This document shows positions 25,854 through 35,226 of a stretch of DNA of 64,000 bases, one piece after another. How positions within the stretch are numbered: position 1 is the stretch's first letter; each line of letters starts with the position of its first letter. A program made the translations under genes and the position numbers. Below the pieces are notes generated by a model, which saw only the letters and a program-made list of their open reading frames with translations, made no database searches and was not told the origin of the DNA. Location of the stretch: NCBI GenBank assembly GCA_019751945.1, contig JAIEMT010000005.1, positions 1 through 64,000 of the forward strand, given 5' to 3'. This stretch comes from a bacterium. GTDB lineage: Bacteria > Bdellovibrionota > UBA1018.

Positions 25854-28011
25854 AGGACCCGCTCAGGGCCTTTCTACTCCGATTCAATTCCTAAAAGGCG
25901 TTGGGCCCAAACTCGGTTTCATTCTCGGAGGCCGAGGGATTGAAACAGTGGGCGACCTCCTGACCTTCTTTCCCCGCGCCTACGAAGATCGCACCAAAAT
26001 TCTGACTGTCAATCAGCTGAAGGATGGGCAGCTGGTCAATGTTTCCGTCGAAGTTCTCAAGCTCCGTAGAATTCCACTTCGCAAATCCGGACGAATGATG
26101 GTCGAAGTTCAATGCAAAGATTCCACCGGAGTTCTCAATCTGAAGTGGTTCCATTTTCCGCGAGGCATGGAAGCGCGCTTCTTACCTGGAACCGAAATCA
26201 TGGTGACGGGAACCGTGAAAGCGTTCATGGGTCGGCCCGAAATCCTGCACCCAGAAATCAGCTGGAGCCTTCAATCTCAAGAAACCAACACGGGCCGAGT
26301 CGTTCCTGTTTATACGGAAATCGAAGGGGTTCCGAGCCGAACTTTTCGGAAAATTCTTTGGGAAGCCCTGCAGCGAAACACTCAGCTCATCGCTGAGGAT
26401 CTCCCTCAGCAATACGTTCAGAAACACCAGCTCCCCACCAAGAAGGAATCGATTCACTCCATTCACTTCCCGGAAGAAGACGAAGTGGAAGCGCTGGTGG
26501 CATTTCGAAGCCCCGGACATCAACGTCTGATCTACGAAGAATTCTTCAAATTTGAATATCTGGTTTTGAGAAAGCGCCTCAATATGGAGCGACGATTCGC
26601 CACTCCGTTCGGAGAAAATGGCGGATCCGCTGAAGCCAAAGCCCTTGAAAAAGTAATCCCCTTTTCGCTCACGGGCGATCAGAAAAAGGCCATCGCAGAG
26701 ATTTTAAAAGATCTGGGCAGCGACCACCCGATGAATCGACTCATCCAAGGGGATGTCGGCTCCGGAAAAACACTGGTCGCCTTTTTAACAGCTGCCGCGG
26801 TCATTGCGGAAGGTGGCCAGGTCGCGCTGATGGTGCCTACTGAAATTCTGGCCGAACAACATTACAAGAATGCTGTGAAGTTCTTTGGTGGAAGACTTCC
26901 CGCTGCACTTCTCACCGGAAAAACTCCTGGGAGCGAACGTGCGGTGCTTCAGCAAAAGCTCGCCAATGGTCAGCCGATGATTCTAATTGGTACCCATGCG
27001 CTGATCGAAGAGCCGGTGCAGTTTAAGAATCTGGTCTACGTCATGATCGACGAGCAACATCGCTTCGGGGTAGAACAACGGCGCATTTTGAAAACCAAGG
27101 GCGCGCGGAAAGACGGGACACGAGTACTTCTTCCCCACACCCTCATTCTTACGGCCACTCCGATTCCTCGAACCCTGGCTCTCACTGCTTATGGGGACTT
27201 GCACATCTCGACCATCAAAGAGATGCCGCCCGGGCGAACTCCGGTGAAAACTCATGTTGTCACTCCACAGAAAATGGGACCGGCTTACAATAAAATTCGC
27301 CAAGAACTCAAAGCAGGACACCAGGCCTACTTCATCTATCCGCTGATTCATGAAAAAGAAGAGGACGAAGACGAGAAGCCTAAGGCTGTCCCTGCGGTGC
27401 AGTTAAAATCCGCGGTAGCAGAAGCAGAGAGATTACAAAAAGAAGTATTCCCGGAGTTTCGTGTGGGACTGCTTCACGGCCAGCTCCGACCCGACGAAAA
27501 AGCGGAAGTCATGGATCGCTTTAAACGGAAGGAGCTCGACATCCTGGTTTCTACCACTGTCATCGAAGTGGGTGTGGATGTCGCTAATGCTACTGTCATG
27601 GTGATTGAGCACGCGGAACGATTTGGCCTATCGCAATTACACCAGCTCCGAGGCCGCGTGGGTCGAAGCAATCTCGAGTCGTTCTGCTTTTTATTTACAA
27701 AGAGCCAGCTCTCGGAAATTTCTACTCAACGACTAGGGGTACTTGAACAAACCCACGACGGATTTAAAATCGCCGAGGCAGATTTAGAAATTCGAGGCCC
27801 CGGCGAATTTTTGGGTACCCGTCAATCAGGAGATCTTCCTTTTCGAATGGCAAACCTGGTACGCGACCGCGACTGGCTTTTAAAAGCTCGAGAAGATGCG
27901 GAAGAACTTTTAAATACGGATTCGAACCTGGAACGCCCCAGCAACCAGGAACTCCGCCGCTACTTTGAGCGCGAAGGAAAGATTCAATTCGAACGCTTGG
28001 GCACTAGTTAA
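25801..28011 (+). CDS. recG: ATP-dependent DNA helicase RecG (start uncertain)
   Basis: RecG remodels stalled replication forks and Holliday junctions. The wedge domain starts at FLKGVGPKLG and PRAYEDRTK. Helicase motifs include GDVGSGKT (Walker A), DEQHRFGVEQR (Walker B region), TATPIPRTLAL, and the C-terminal QLRGRVGRSN. Homology begins just after the greA stop codon, but no standard start exists there. The nearest is the ATG at 25801, behind GTGGTGG, which overlaps greA by 53 bases. That gives about 736 residues. Two in-frame ATGs further upstream are less likely. The stop overlaps the opposite-strand gene by eight bases. Confidence 0.95.
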   Translation: MLPRDPSNTTSSKSVTSKGPAQGLSTPIQFLKGVGPKLGFILGGRGIETVGDLLTFFPRAYEDRTKILTVNQLKDGQLVNVSVEVLKLRRIPLRKSGRMMVEVQCKDSTGVLNLKWFHFPRGMEARFLPGTEIMVTGTVKAFMGRPEILHPEISWSLQSQETNTGRVVPVYTEIEGVPSRTFRKILWEALQRNTQLIAEDLPQQYVQKHQLPTKKESIHSIHFPEEDEVEALVAFRSPGHQRLIYEEFFKFEYLVLRKRLNMERRFATPFGENGGSAEAKALEKVIPFSLTGDQKKAIAEILKDLGSDHPMNRLIQGDVGSGKTLVAFLTAAAVIAEGGQVALMVPTEILAEQHYKNAVKFFGGRLPAALLTGKTPGSERAVLQQKLANGQPMILIGTHALIEEPVQFKNLVYVMIDEQHRFGVEQRRILKTKGARKDGTRVLLPHTLILTATPIPRTLALTAYGDLHISTIKEMPPGRTPVKTHVVTPQKMGPAYNKIRQELKAGHQAYFIYPLIHEKEEDEDEKPKAVPAVQLKSAVAEAERLQKEVFPEFRVGLLHGQLRPDEKAEVMDRFKRKELDILVSTTVIEVGVDVANATVMVIEHAERFGLSQLHQLRGRVGRSNLESFCFLFTKSQLSEISTQRLGVLEQTHDGFKIAEADLEIRGPGEFLGTRQSGDLPFRMANLVRDRDWLLKAREDAEELLNTDSNLERPSNQELRRYFEREGKIQFERLGTS

Positions 28012-29140
28012 TCGGCTTCTGCTGATTCAGCCAAGCCTCCGTAAAACTCACGTGCTTAATCGCCGCACGACCTCCCCAGGTGTAAACGAGCTGAAACACT
28101 CCGTTCGAATCTCGGAAGATCGTAGGATAAGAGAATTCCCAACTCGATTCGGGACGCTTGTCGAAATCAAAAACATGCTCGAATTTTTTACCATTCGTAG
28201 AAATGGCCAAGCTCAAAATATTTCGACCTCCTAAAACCGAATTGTAAACCAGGAGAACTCGGCCATCCGAAGTCGAAGTAGCGGCCACACTAGAATTAGG
28301 ATTATCCAATTCCAGGTCCGGTTCCTTCGTCCAACCCGCAGGATCCAACATTTGGTGCACCTGAAAGTCGATGCTAGCCGATTCGATTTTGTGGGCGTCG
28401 TTACTCGACCGAAGGTACGCAAAAACACGCCCTCCCACTTCCACCAATGTCGGCTGCAAGTGGCCATTTCCAGGAATGTTCATGCACTTCACTTTGCGTA
28501 CTTCTTTTTTGGTCGCACTGATTAGATCAATCAGACAGGTGTATCCGGCGCGAGGAACCAAATCGTAATAAAGAGGAAGAAGAATTTGACCCCGATCAAT
28601 GCGAATCGGTAGCGCTCGCGGAAGACGTCCTCCCCAGCGGCGAGAAAACAGGGTGTCTAAAATCTTGCCGTGGCTCCAGGTTTTGCCCAAATCTTCAGAA
28701 ACCTTGAAAGCCAATTCCGAAAGAGTCCAACCCCCGAACATTCGAACGGCATAAAAAAGATAGAGCCGATCGTCGTCGTCTCGGTAAAGCACCGGATTTC
28801 CAATCGTGTCGTTGAACAGAAAATTTCCGTGGGTCGCTTCGTGTCGAGCTACAGCGACGGTCAAATCCTCGTTCCAGATTGGGCTGCCCAGGTTCTGAGT
28901 GCGACAATAAATCTGAGTGTCTGAAGCGCCCTCGTAAGCACCTGCGTACCAACAGGCCATCAACTTCTTGCCCGGAAGCTCTGCCAATGTGGCCGAGTGA
29001 TTGGCCGGATACGCTCCTGGCGGGGAGAGAAACTCCTCCGTGTAATCCGCCTGTGCAACTGCTGCCGTTTGAAATCCGAATGTCCCTAAAACCGCTAGGA
29101 ACGCCAAAACCCCCGATTGGATCTTTCCTGCCCCGTCCAT
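28004..29140 (-). CDS. Secreted sialidase-like (BNR/Asp-box fold) protein
   Basis: The 378-residue protein starts at the ATG at 29140, behind GGGGGTAGGG, with a signal peptide ending in VAQA. The body looks like a six-bladed beta-propeller of the exo-sialidase superfamily: repeated SxDxGKTW-like turns (SEDLGKTWSHG, SEFSY-type blades, SNDAHK) and the NHSATLAELPG segment. Enzymatic residues of true neuraminidases cannot be confirmed. The propeller may bind or cleave a carbohydrate outside the cell. It converges with recG. Confidence 0.75.
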   Translation of the reverse strand: MDGAGKIQSGVLAFLAVLGTFGFQTAAVAQADYTEEFLSPPGAYPANHSATLAELPGKKLMACWYAGAYEGASDTQIYCRTQNLGSPIWNEDLTVAVARHEATHGNFLFNDTIGNPVLYRDDDDRLYLFYAVRMFGGWTLSELAFKVSEDLGKTWSHGKILDTLFSRRWGGRLPRALPIRIDRGQILLPLYYDLVPRAGYTCLIDLISATKKEVRKVKCMNIPGNGHLQPTLVEVGGRVFAYLRSSNDAHKIESASIDFQVHQMLDPAGWTKEPDLELDNPNSSVAATSTSDGRVLLVYNSVLGGRNILSLAISTNGKKFEHVFDFDKRPESSWEFSYPTIFRDSNGVFQLVYTWGGRAAIKHVSFTEAWLNQQKPIN

Positions 29141-29198
29141 CCCTACCCCCGCGGCCCAACTACCGCTAAACCTGCGGAAACCCCAGTACAATTTAAAT

Positions 29199-29229
29199 AG
29201 TTGACTTAATTTATCAACTGATTTAATCT
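29199..29229 (+). promoter_or_regulatory. Promoter with overlapping palindromic operator for the XRE gene
   Basis: TTGACT (29201-29206) and TAATCT (29224-29229) are separated by 17 bases. The -35 box lies in one arm of an inverted repeat, AGTTGA / TCAACT (29199-29204 and 29214-29219). A protein bound to the repeat would block RNA polymerase. This layout is common for self-repressing regulators. Confidence 0.55.
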
Positions 29230-29246
29230 AGGGGATGAGGAGTCCT

Positions 29247-29708
29247 ATGAACGAGGGTAAGAGTCCACGAATCGTGGGCAACTACATTCGCGAACGCAGA
29301 GAATCGGCAGGCCTGTCTCAAAAGGCCCTAGGGCAGCTTTTTAGCCCTCCGGTGACTACGCAGTTCATCTCGAACATCGAGCGAGGAGTGACTCCCTTGC
29401 CCCCGGTGCATATTTCAACACTCACAAAGGCTCTGAATATTCCTGAAAACGAGCTCCTGACGCTGATGGAGAAAGAGTATCTTGCCAAGCTCAGCGGGCG
29501 CCTTGATCCCCATTCCAACGGGGTTGCCCATGGAGCTCACGATCCGTCGGCCACCTGGCCCGACGTGAAAGTCGCTCCGGAAGATTTCTTACTGATCCAT
29601 AAACTCTACGACGCCTATAAAAACGCAGGCCCAGAGAAACGCCAGGAATTCCTAGCCCTCTGTGAATCCGTTTTGAATTTCTCAGCGAGTCGTCTAAACA
29701 AGGGCTGA
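29247..29708 (+). CDS. XRE-family helix-turn-helix regulator
   Basis: The 153-residue protein has a lambda-repressor-type DNA-binding domain at about residues 9-65: GNYIRERRESAGLSQKALGQLF, then QFISNIERG in the recognition helix. The C-terminal part (about 95-150) is helical and probably mediates dimers. The ATG at 29247 has GAGGAG five bases upstream and is preferred over an in-frame ATG four codons earlier. The stop overlaps the hydrolase start as TGATG, so the regulator likely controls that two-gene unit. Confidence 0.88.
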   Translation: MNEGKSPRIVGNYIRERRESAGLSQKALGQLFSPPVTTQFISNIERGVTPLPPVHISTLTKALNIPENELLTLMEKEYLAKLSGRLDPHSNGVAHGAHDPSATWPDVKVAPEDFLLIHKLYDAYKNAGPEKRQEFLALCESVLNFSASRLNKG

Positions 29709-30679
29709 TGTCCGAAAAGCTCGATAAATCCAACACACCTGCGAAGCCCAGACCCCATGGTGCGCGAAAGCTCAGCCTGCAGGAGCGGGAGTTGCTTCGC
29801 CACAACGAAAACCACCCCGCCGTGAGCCACGGGTATTTCAATAGCTACGATGGAACGCGTTTGTTCTACAGCATTGAGGGAACGGGCAAGCCTCTGATTT
29901 TCTGCTACGGCCTGGTTTGCTCGAGCCTGCACTGGACCTATCAGATTGAACACTTTCGTCGTTCCTATAAAACGGTGTGGTTCGATTACCGCGGACACCA
30001 AAATTCAGATGCCCCAAAAGACCTCAACACCCTTTCGGTCGACTGCATTTCGCGGGATTTAGAAACCCTGCTCGACGAGCTGAAAATCGAAGATGCCGTT
30101 TTTCTAGGTCACAGCATGGGCGTGAATGTGCTCTTAGACTTTTATAAACGCAATCCTAAACGCGTTCACGGAATGGTTCTCTGTAACGGAACGCCGAGAC
30201 GACCGCTGGAGTCGCTCTTTAAAAGCAACGCCACTGAGGCCGTCTTTAAGTTATTGACCCAGCTCGAAAACAAAGCTCCCACGCTGGTGAAAAAAATCTG
30301 GCCGATGCAGAAGAGAAATCCGGTACTGAAGTCTCTGATCCGACTGGGTGGCTTTAATCCGAATCTCACCCCACGCGAAGACATCGACCTTTACGTGGAC
30401 CAAGTGGCAGAAATGGATCCCAAAGTATTCGTTCACCTCATCAACAACTACAGCCACTATGATGCCACAGCGTGGCTCCATAAAATCAATGTGCCTTCCT
30501 TGATTCTCGGCGGTGAGCGCGATCGCGTGATTCCCAAAGAAGAGCAGGAGCTCATGGCTCAGCTCATTCCCTCGAGCCAGCTGGAAATTATCAAGCACGG
30601 CAGTCATTGCCCGCAGATGGACATGCCGGAATTCATAAATGGAAAAGTCGACACTTTTCTAAAAAGCCTGAAGTACTAA
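29708..30679 (+). CDS. Alpha/beta hydrolase
   Basis: The 323-residue protein has a Lys/Pro-rich N-terminal extension (about 40 residues) and then an alpha/beta hydrolase fold. The nucleophile elbow is GHSMGVN with Ser as nucleophile, the acid is probably Asp in GGERDRVIP, and the His is in KHGSHCPQMD. It probably hydrolyses an ester or lactone, but no substrate can be inferred. It is translationally coupled to the XRE regulator. There is no signal peptide. Confidence 0.88.
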   Translation: MSEKLDKSNTPAKPRPHGARKLSLQERELLRHNENHPAVSHGYFNSYDGTRLFYSIEGTGKPLIFCYGLVCSSLHWTYQIEHFRRSYKTVWFDYRGHQNSDAPKDLNTLSVDCISRDLETLLDELKIEDAVFLGHSMGVNVLLDFYKRNPKRVHGMVLCNGTPRRPLESLFKSNATEAVFKLLTQLENKAPTLVKKIWPMQKRNPVLKSLIRLGGFNPNLTPREDIDLYVDQVAEMDPKVFVHLINNYSHYDATAWLHKINVPSLILGGERDRVIPKEEQELMAQLIPSSQLEIIKHGSHCPQMDMPEFINGKVDTFLKSLKY

Positions 30680-30681
30680 AA

Positions 30682-32610
30682 TTATTCGTGAGACCCGGGA
30701 GTGATCACCCACTCCGTCCAGGGAAAACTCCAGTCGATCCAATTGGTGGCGTCGAGCTTTTGTTTCGCGAGCAGCCGACGAAACGGTTCGTGGCAGAGCT
30801 GCCCTTTGCAGTTTCCACTTCCAACATGGGTCATGGAATGAATGGCTTCGGGAGATCCAAGTTTTCCCAAGTGAATGCGATTGACGATCTGGTCGCGCGT
30901 CACACCATTACACGGGCAGATCACGTCACTCTTTCCATCGCCCTCATTGACTTCTGCAGCATCGCTCAGACGGATGGCCATTCCGCGATGAACTTGAGTT
31001 TGGCAGGCCTTCTTATCCGTTCCGTCGATTGAAATCGTGCAAAGCCCACAGCTTCCATCGGGGCAGAATAAAACATCTTCCGGGCGAGCGCGGCCGGTTT
31101 CAAAAAGTGCCAATGAAACGGGAACTTTGTCCCGAACCAAACGCTTCTCACCATTCAGAGTGATGTCGACTCGCTCCGCTGGAGCTTCCAGAATAGTAGT
31201 ATCCGCCTGACTTTGAGCCCGCGGATTTTTCACCTTCCGAATGGTGCGAGCATCCCAAATCAAATGCGTGGGCACCTCCACTTCAATGAGGTTTTCATTC
31301 ACGCCCATGGCGCGGCCGTTTCCCAAGCTCTCACCCATGCGATTCACTAACGTCACAAAACTTCCGACCTCGATCTTTCCTGGCCCTTGCCAAGAAAAAG
31401 TAACACGCGAATTGGGATGATTTTCTTTCTCGTGCATCATGACCGGAATTCCAGCGGGGCAAGCATTCAAACAAATCCCGCAAGCCGTGCAGTCCATTTC
31501 CTTCAGCTGACGATCTTTAATTTTAGAAAAGTCGATGGCATTTTCAGGGCAGGATTTTTCGCAGAGATTGCAAGGAATCTGTTCGAAGCATTCGATCGAA
31601 ACCATGTTCCGAACTTTTTGCTGCCCCTGCGGAACCAGTTTGAATGAACGCAAATCACGGCCATCTTGTTGAGACAACCACTTGCCTTCGTAAATCGGAA
31701 TGTACGGTTGCTCGCGATGATGAGCGTACTGCTTCAAGCGAGTACGAGCCCGACGCTGAATCTTATCGAGCTCCTCCCGCTTTCCTGAAACATCGGAAAC
31801 CAGGCTCTTCACTATTTTGAGAGCGAGGAGCCGGCCGCGTTCTTCTTCCACCACCCAACCTTCAAAGTCATCGATGCGAACATACGGAGCAGTCTGCTCC
31901 AACTCGAAGAGAAGCGAACCCGGGGGATTTTCGCGAATCCCGCTGCTCTGCGAATAGGGCCCCACCCCAATCACGCGCGAAACTTCGATCACGCGAATTC
32001 CCTTGGCATCCGCCAAGCGCAGTTCCCAAAGCAATGCTGACTTCTGTGAAAGCTTTACCGGCTTTGCTTCCACGAGTTTGCCACCATTCATTTCAAAGCG
32101 ACGTTTCTCAACTTCCCAACCCGAGATTCGTTTTGCGCCCCACTGACTCGCGCTCTCGATACAGAACACTTCGGGCACGCCCATGGTCAGAAATCGATTC
32201 CCAAGACGAAGCGCTTGATTGCCACTTCCGAGAATCGCAATCGAGTTATTCCAGGTCATTTGACCTTCTTGCAAAAGGCGCTCAACCGTTGAAAGCGGAA
32301 TCAGACCTTGAGAACGCGAACCCGGAAAAGGATCTGGCATGTGAGACGGTGCGACGACTCGAACAATCGCGCGAGCCTGCATGCGATGAACGCGATGCTG
32401 AACATCTTCCGCCAAAACCAATCCGCCCGTTCCCGAAAGGGGAATCACTCCGCGGGTGAAAAGCGTTTCACCGCCCAAGAGCCCCACCGATAAATTTAAA
32501 TCTGCGCAGATGGCAGAAAGCGCGCGAACTCCTGCCGAAGGCCAGTGTGAAATGCGAGGACCTGCCGCTACGAGCACATCGAATTTTCCATCTCGGACAG
32601 AGAAACTCAT
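30682..32610 (-). CDS. Multidomain iron-sulfur pyridine-nucleotide oxidoreductase-like protein
   Basis: The 642-residue protein combines four modules. Residues 1-290 resemble a disulfide-reductase-type flavoprotein, but the N-terminal GxGxxG is degenerate, while AILGSGNQALRLG is intact. A bis-[4Fe-4S] ferredoxin follows (CNLCEKSCPENAID and CTACGICLNACPAGIP). Next comes a plant-type [2Fe-2S] domain (CPDGSCGLC then a later Cys), and then a BFD-like [2Fe-2S] domain (CPCNG and GNCKGQLC). Similar module sets occur in amino-acid and opine dehydrogenase or hydrogen-cyanide synthase-like complexes. The start overlaps the FAD gene by four bases. The substrate is unknown. Confidence 0.8.
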   Translation of the reverse strand: MSFSVRDGKFDVLVAAGPRISHWPSAGVRALSAICADLNLSVGLLGGETLFTRGVIPLSGTGGLVLAEDVQHRVHRMQARAIVRVVAPSHMPDPFPGSRSQGLIPLSTVERLLQEGQMTWNNSIAILGSGNQALRLGNRFLTMGVPEVFCIESASQWGAKRISGWEVEKRRFEMNGGKLVEAKPVKLSQKSALLWELRLADAKGIRVIEVSRVIGVGPYSQSSGIRENPPGSLLFELEQTAPYVRIDDFEGWVVEEERGRLLALKIVKSLVSDVSGKREELDKIQRRARTRLKQYAHHREQPYIPIYEGKWLSQQDGRDLRSFKLVPQGQQKVRNMVSIECFEQIPCNLCEKSCPENAIDFSKIKDRQLKEMDCTACGICLNACPAGIPVMMHEKENHPNSRVTFSWQGPGKIEVGSFVTLVNRMGESLGNGRAMGVNENLIEVEVPTHLIWDARTIRKVKNPRAQSQADTTILEAPAERVDITLNGEKRLVRDKVPVSLALFETGRARPEDVLFCPDGSCGLCTISIDGTDKKACQTQVHRGMAIRLSDAAEVNEGDGKSDVICPCNGVTRDQIVNRIHLGKLGSPEAIHSMTHVGSGNCKGQLCHEPFRRLLAKQKLDATNWIDWSFPWTEWVITPGSHE

Positions 32611-33899
32611 GCGCCACCTTCTTTTTCAGGATGAGAAACCCCGAGCGCAGCACGAGTTCTACGAACCACATCGAAGATCGGGCCGTCGCAGCCCCCAACC
32701 ACCGTGGCCTTCACTCCTCGTCCGGGGATCTGCCAGTTAAAGCCTTTCAGATTGTCTTCGGGCCACTCAAAAACCATTCGTGGTCGCATCGAAGAAACCG
32801 AAAACTTTTCCCACTTCAAAAATTCGCGGCAAAGATCCCAAAGCGCAGTAAACGATCCAGACGATGCCCAAGAAGCTTCGGCACCTGAGAGACTCGAGCC
32901 CCCCATTCCCGGTTGAAGCACACGAGAATCAATGAGAGGCCCTGCCCGCAACAAAGAAAGCCGTTTGCCCGGATTGGTTTCACCCGGCGCCCCCTCTACT
33001 TCAGTCCAAGCGAGCAAATCATTCATTCCACCCACGCTAGTAGGATCAAGAATGGGTGCGGGCGCTGCCGAACCCACGGGAGTTAAGCTCCACTGCTCCC
33101 AGAGTCGAAGTCCCTGCGGCAGGATGGGCTTGGCTTCAGATTCCTTTGCTTGCGTCAGCACCCAGTTACTCAGCTGAGGTGTCCAGAAAACGTAAACCCC
33201 TTCATGAATATAGGCCGAGTGCGACGCGCCGAGAGCGTGGAAGCGCAGCCCCTTCGGAACAAAGTGAATCTGGGAAACCTCGTTGAAAATCTTTTCGCTC
33301 TCCAAACGCTCTTGAACAAACTCCAAATACCCACCGCGATACCGACTCACATCCACATCGCAAAGTTTCGGCAGAAGGAGTCCCTTCACCGAATCGGCCT
33401 CCGCACCAGAACCGATAAAACCTGGAAATTTTTTGAGCGCAGAAATTCCTTCGACAATCTGCGGATTCAATCCCGCATCCGAACCTTCGACATAGAGAGA
33501 CTCCAAAAATTCCCAGGCTCGAGCCTGCTCCATTCGCGAAGGGCCAGAAGCATTTTGCAACCAAAGACGTTGGCGAACCCGCGTGTAAGGCGCCATCGGA
33601 TCTCGAAATCCGGAAGATTTTTTATCCGAAGGCCATACTTCTACCGCGCCCGGAAAATTTGGACGCAATTCATTCAGAACCTGTTCCGGGGAATTTCTTT
33701 TCAACCGCTGAACGCTGATGAAATTCGAATTGAAGGGCCAGAGGGGATCCAAAGGGAGCTCGGAGTCTTCTCGAAAAAAGTCATAGTCAGGATTGAGTAA
33801 AAGAACCGACTTTCCTTCAGCGAGAAGGATGCTCGCCGCCACGAGCGGGGCCAAACCCGTTCCGATCAACGCCACGTCGCTATCGAGCGACATCCACAA
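32607..33899 (-). CDS. FAD-binding protein with degenerate oxidoreductase fold
   Basis: The 430-residue protein starts with a Rossmann dinucleotide fingerprint, VALIGTGLAPLVAASILLAEGKSVLLLN, and has a later Gly-rich segment (GMGGSSLSGAEASWASSG). The rest matches no family I know well. The overlap with both neighbours (20 bases with the upstream gene, four with the downstream one) suggests a fixed three-gene unit. It may be the catalytic flavin subunit served by the iron-sulfur protein. Which amine, opine or other donor it uses is not predictable. Confidence 0.7.
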   Translation of the reverse strand: MWMSLDSDVALIGTGLAPLVAASILLAEGKSVLLLNPDYDFFREDSELPLDPLWPFNSNFISVQRLKRNSPEQVLNELRPNFPGAVEVWPSDKKSSGFRDPMAPYTRVRQRLWLQNASGPSRMEQARAWEFLESLYVEGSDAGLNPQIVEGISALKKFPGFIGSGAEADSVKGLLLPKLCDVDVSRYRGGYLEFVQERLESEKIFNEVSQIHFVPKGLRFHALGASHSAYIHEGVYVFWTPQLSNWVLTQAKESEAKPILPQGLRLWEQWSLTPVGSAAPAPILDPTSVGGMNDLLAWTEVEGAPGETNPGKRLSLLRAGPLIDSRVLQPGMGGSSLSGAEASWASSGSFTALWDLCREFLKWEKFSVSSMRPRMVFEWPEDNLKGFNWQIPGRGVKATVVGGCDGPIFDVVRRTRAALGVSHPEKEGGA

Positions 33900-35124
33900 G
33901 CGCTCCCATGACTCGCCTTAAAGCTGTCTGCAACTGCGCCTTCTTGTATTCACTATGAGCGCTTCTGCCGCGCTCATTTTCTTCGAAACTCTTCTTATCC
34001 ACGATTTGAACTTCGTAGGGATAGAAGAAACGAATTTCCTTTTGGACGTATTTGAGATCGATGCGATCGATAATTTTTAACATGTGCTCTTCGACCGTGT
34101 GACTCTTAGCGTAGGACTTCAGATCCCGCACTTCTCTATAGGCTGGGTTTTCTAATTTAATCAGCTGACGAGCGGTGAACTGAATGGCGCGATAAAATTC
34201 GCTCGTATGAGGATTGTCGGGATTAGTCCACTGAGTCTGAGCCGCTTGCTCCAATTCCTTAATTAACTCTGCTTCAGACATTCCTTCTTTTTCAGCGCGG
34301 TCCATTAAACCGGAAAGCTGTTCCCGAAACGCATCCATATTGATCAACGTATTGCGGGAACGGCTGGGTTTAATATTCGGTGGCATCACAATCATTTTGT
34401 CTTTGAGATATTTCACCACTCTCAGCGCATCAAAGCGCGACTCGGTAACAAAGCGAATGCCGACGCGATCAAAAATGTCTTCAGCCACGTTTTCTGGCTT
34501 GTGTAAAAGTTTCAGCAACGTGGAGTCCCGAGATTTTTTAGGCTTCGTTTCAAACGCCACTAAGTTTACTCGAGACGGGTCGTCCGCCTTATCGCCTAAG
34601 AAAAGCCGTTCTTCTGAATCCCGATGAATGGCTTTGTAAAAACGATCGAAGATCTGTTTTTGAATATCCGCAAAATAAGAAGTTCGCAGGTCCTGATCAA
34701 TGTGCGCCAAAGTGTGCATCACTTTCAGAATGCTGCAGGCAAAAAGTTTTAAAAGATTTCCCGGAGTGTCGTTTCCTTGTCCCGGAAGTGAGGCATTGGC
34801 CATCAAAAGCAAATCGCGAATGTCCGTCAGTTCTAAAATTTTTCGGGGAACTTCTAACTTCAGTCCTTGAGGGTTTTCTGGCTGGAGAAAATACTTTCGA
34901 ATGAAGCTGATAGACTCTTGATAAAGACCAAACGCTTCGGCGCGTTCAATCGGATTCTCGACATCGTACCCGTAACTGCCGAAGAACCGGCCTGCCTCTT
35001 CAGACGAACTAATGCGAAAACCCACACCAGAATCAATGGACGATTTTCCGCTGATGATGATGTCCAAGACATCCCACCGAAGGTCATATTTTTTTCGCAA
35101 AGATTCAGGCGCTGCTGGACACAT
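33880..35124 (-). CDS. RelA/SpoT-like domain protein of the TIGR04552/TIGR04562 type
   Basis: The 414-residue protein has a segment DIFDRVGIRFVTESRFDALRVVKYLKDK that resembles the DxxGxR core of (p)ppGpp synthetases, with a charged helical C-terminus. I recall related proteins in Bdellovibrio and myxobacteria under TIGR04552/TIGR04562, but could not verify. Classic RelA GTP/ATP-binding motifs are incomplete, so it may be an inactive or divergent nucleotidyltransferase. It heads an operon with the flavin and iron-sulfur proteins. The ATG at 35124 has GGAG directly adjacent, an unusual spacing. Confidence 0.6.
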   Translation of the reverse strand: MCPAAPESLRKKYDLRWDVLDIIISGKSSIDSGVGFRISSSEEAGRFFGSYGYDVENPIERAEAFGLYQESISFIRKYFLQPENPQGLKLEVPRKILELTDIRDLLLMANASLPGQGNDTPGNLLKLFACSILKVMHTLAHIDQDLRTSYFADIQKQIFDRFYKAIHRDSEERLFLGDKADDPSRVNLVAFETKPKKSRDSTLLKLLHKPENVAEDIFDRVGIRFVTESRFDALRVVKYLKDKMIVMPPNIKPSRSRNTLINMDAFREQLSGLMDRAEKEGMSEAELIKELEQAAQTQWTNPDNPHTSEFYRAIQFTARQLIKLENPAYREVRDLKSYAKSHTVEEHMLKIIDRIDLKYVQKEIRFFYPYEVQIVDKKSFEENERGRSAHSEYKKAQLQTALRRVMGALVDVAR

Positions 35125-35226
35125 CTCCGGACATTCCTCAACCTGAGCTTATTCGAACGGCCCAGCAAGGGCTAGCCTCTTTTCGCCCTTTTCAGTCAAC
35201 TCGTTTTTAAGGTAAGACGTTGCGGT

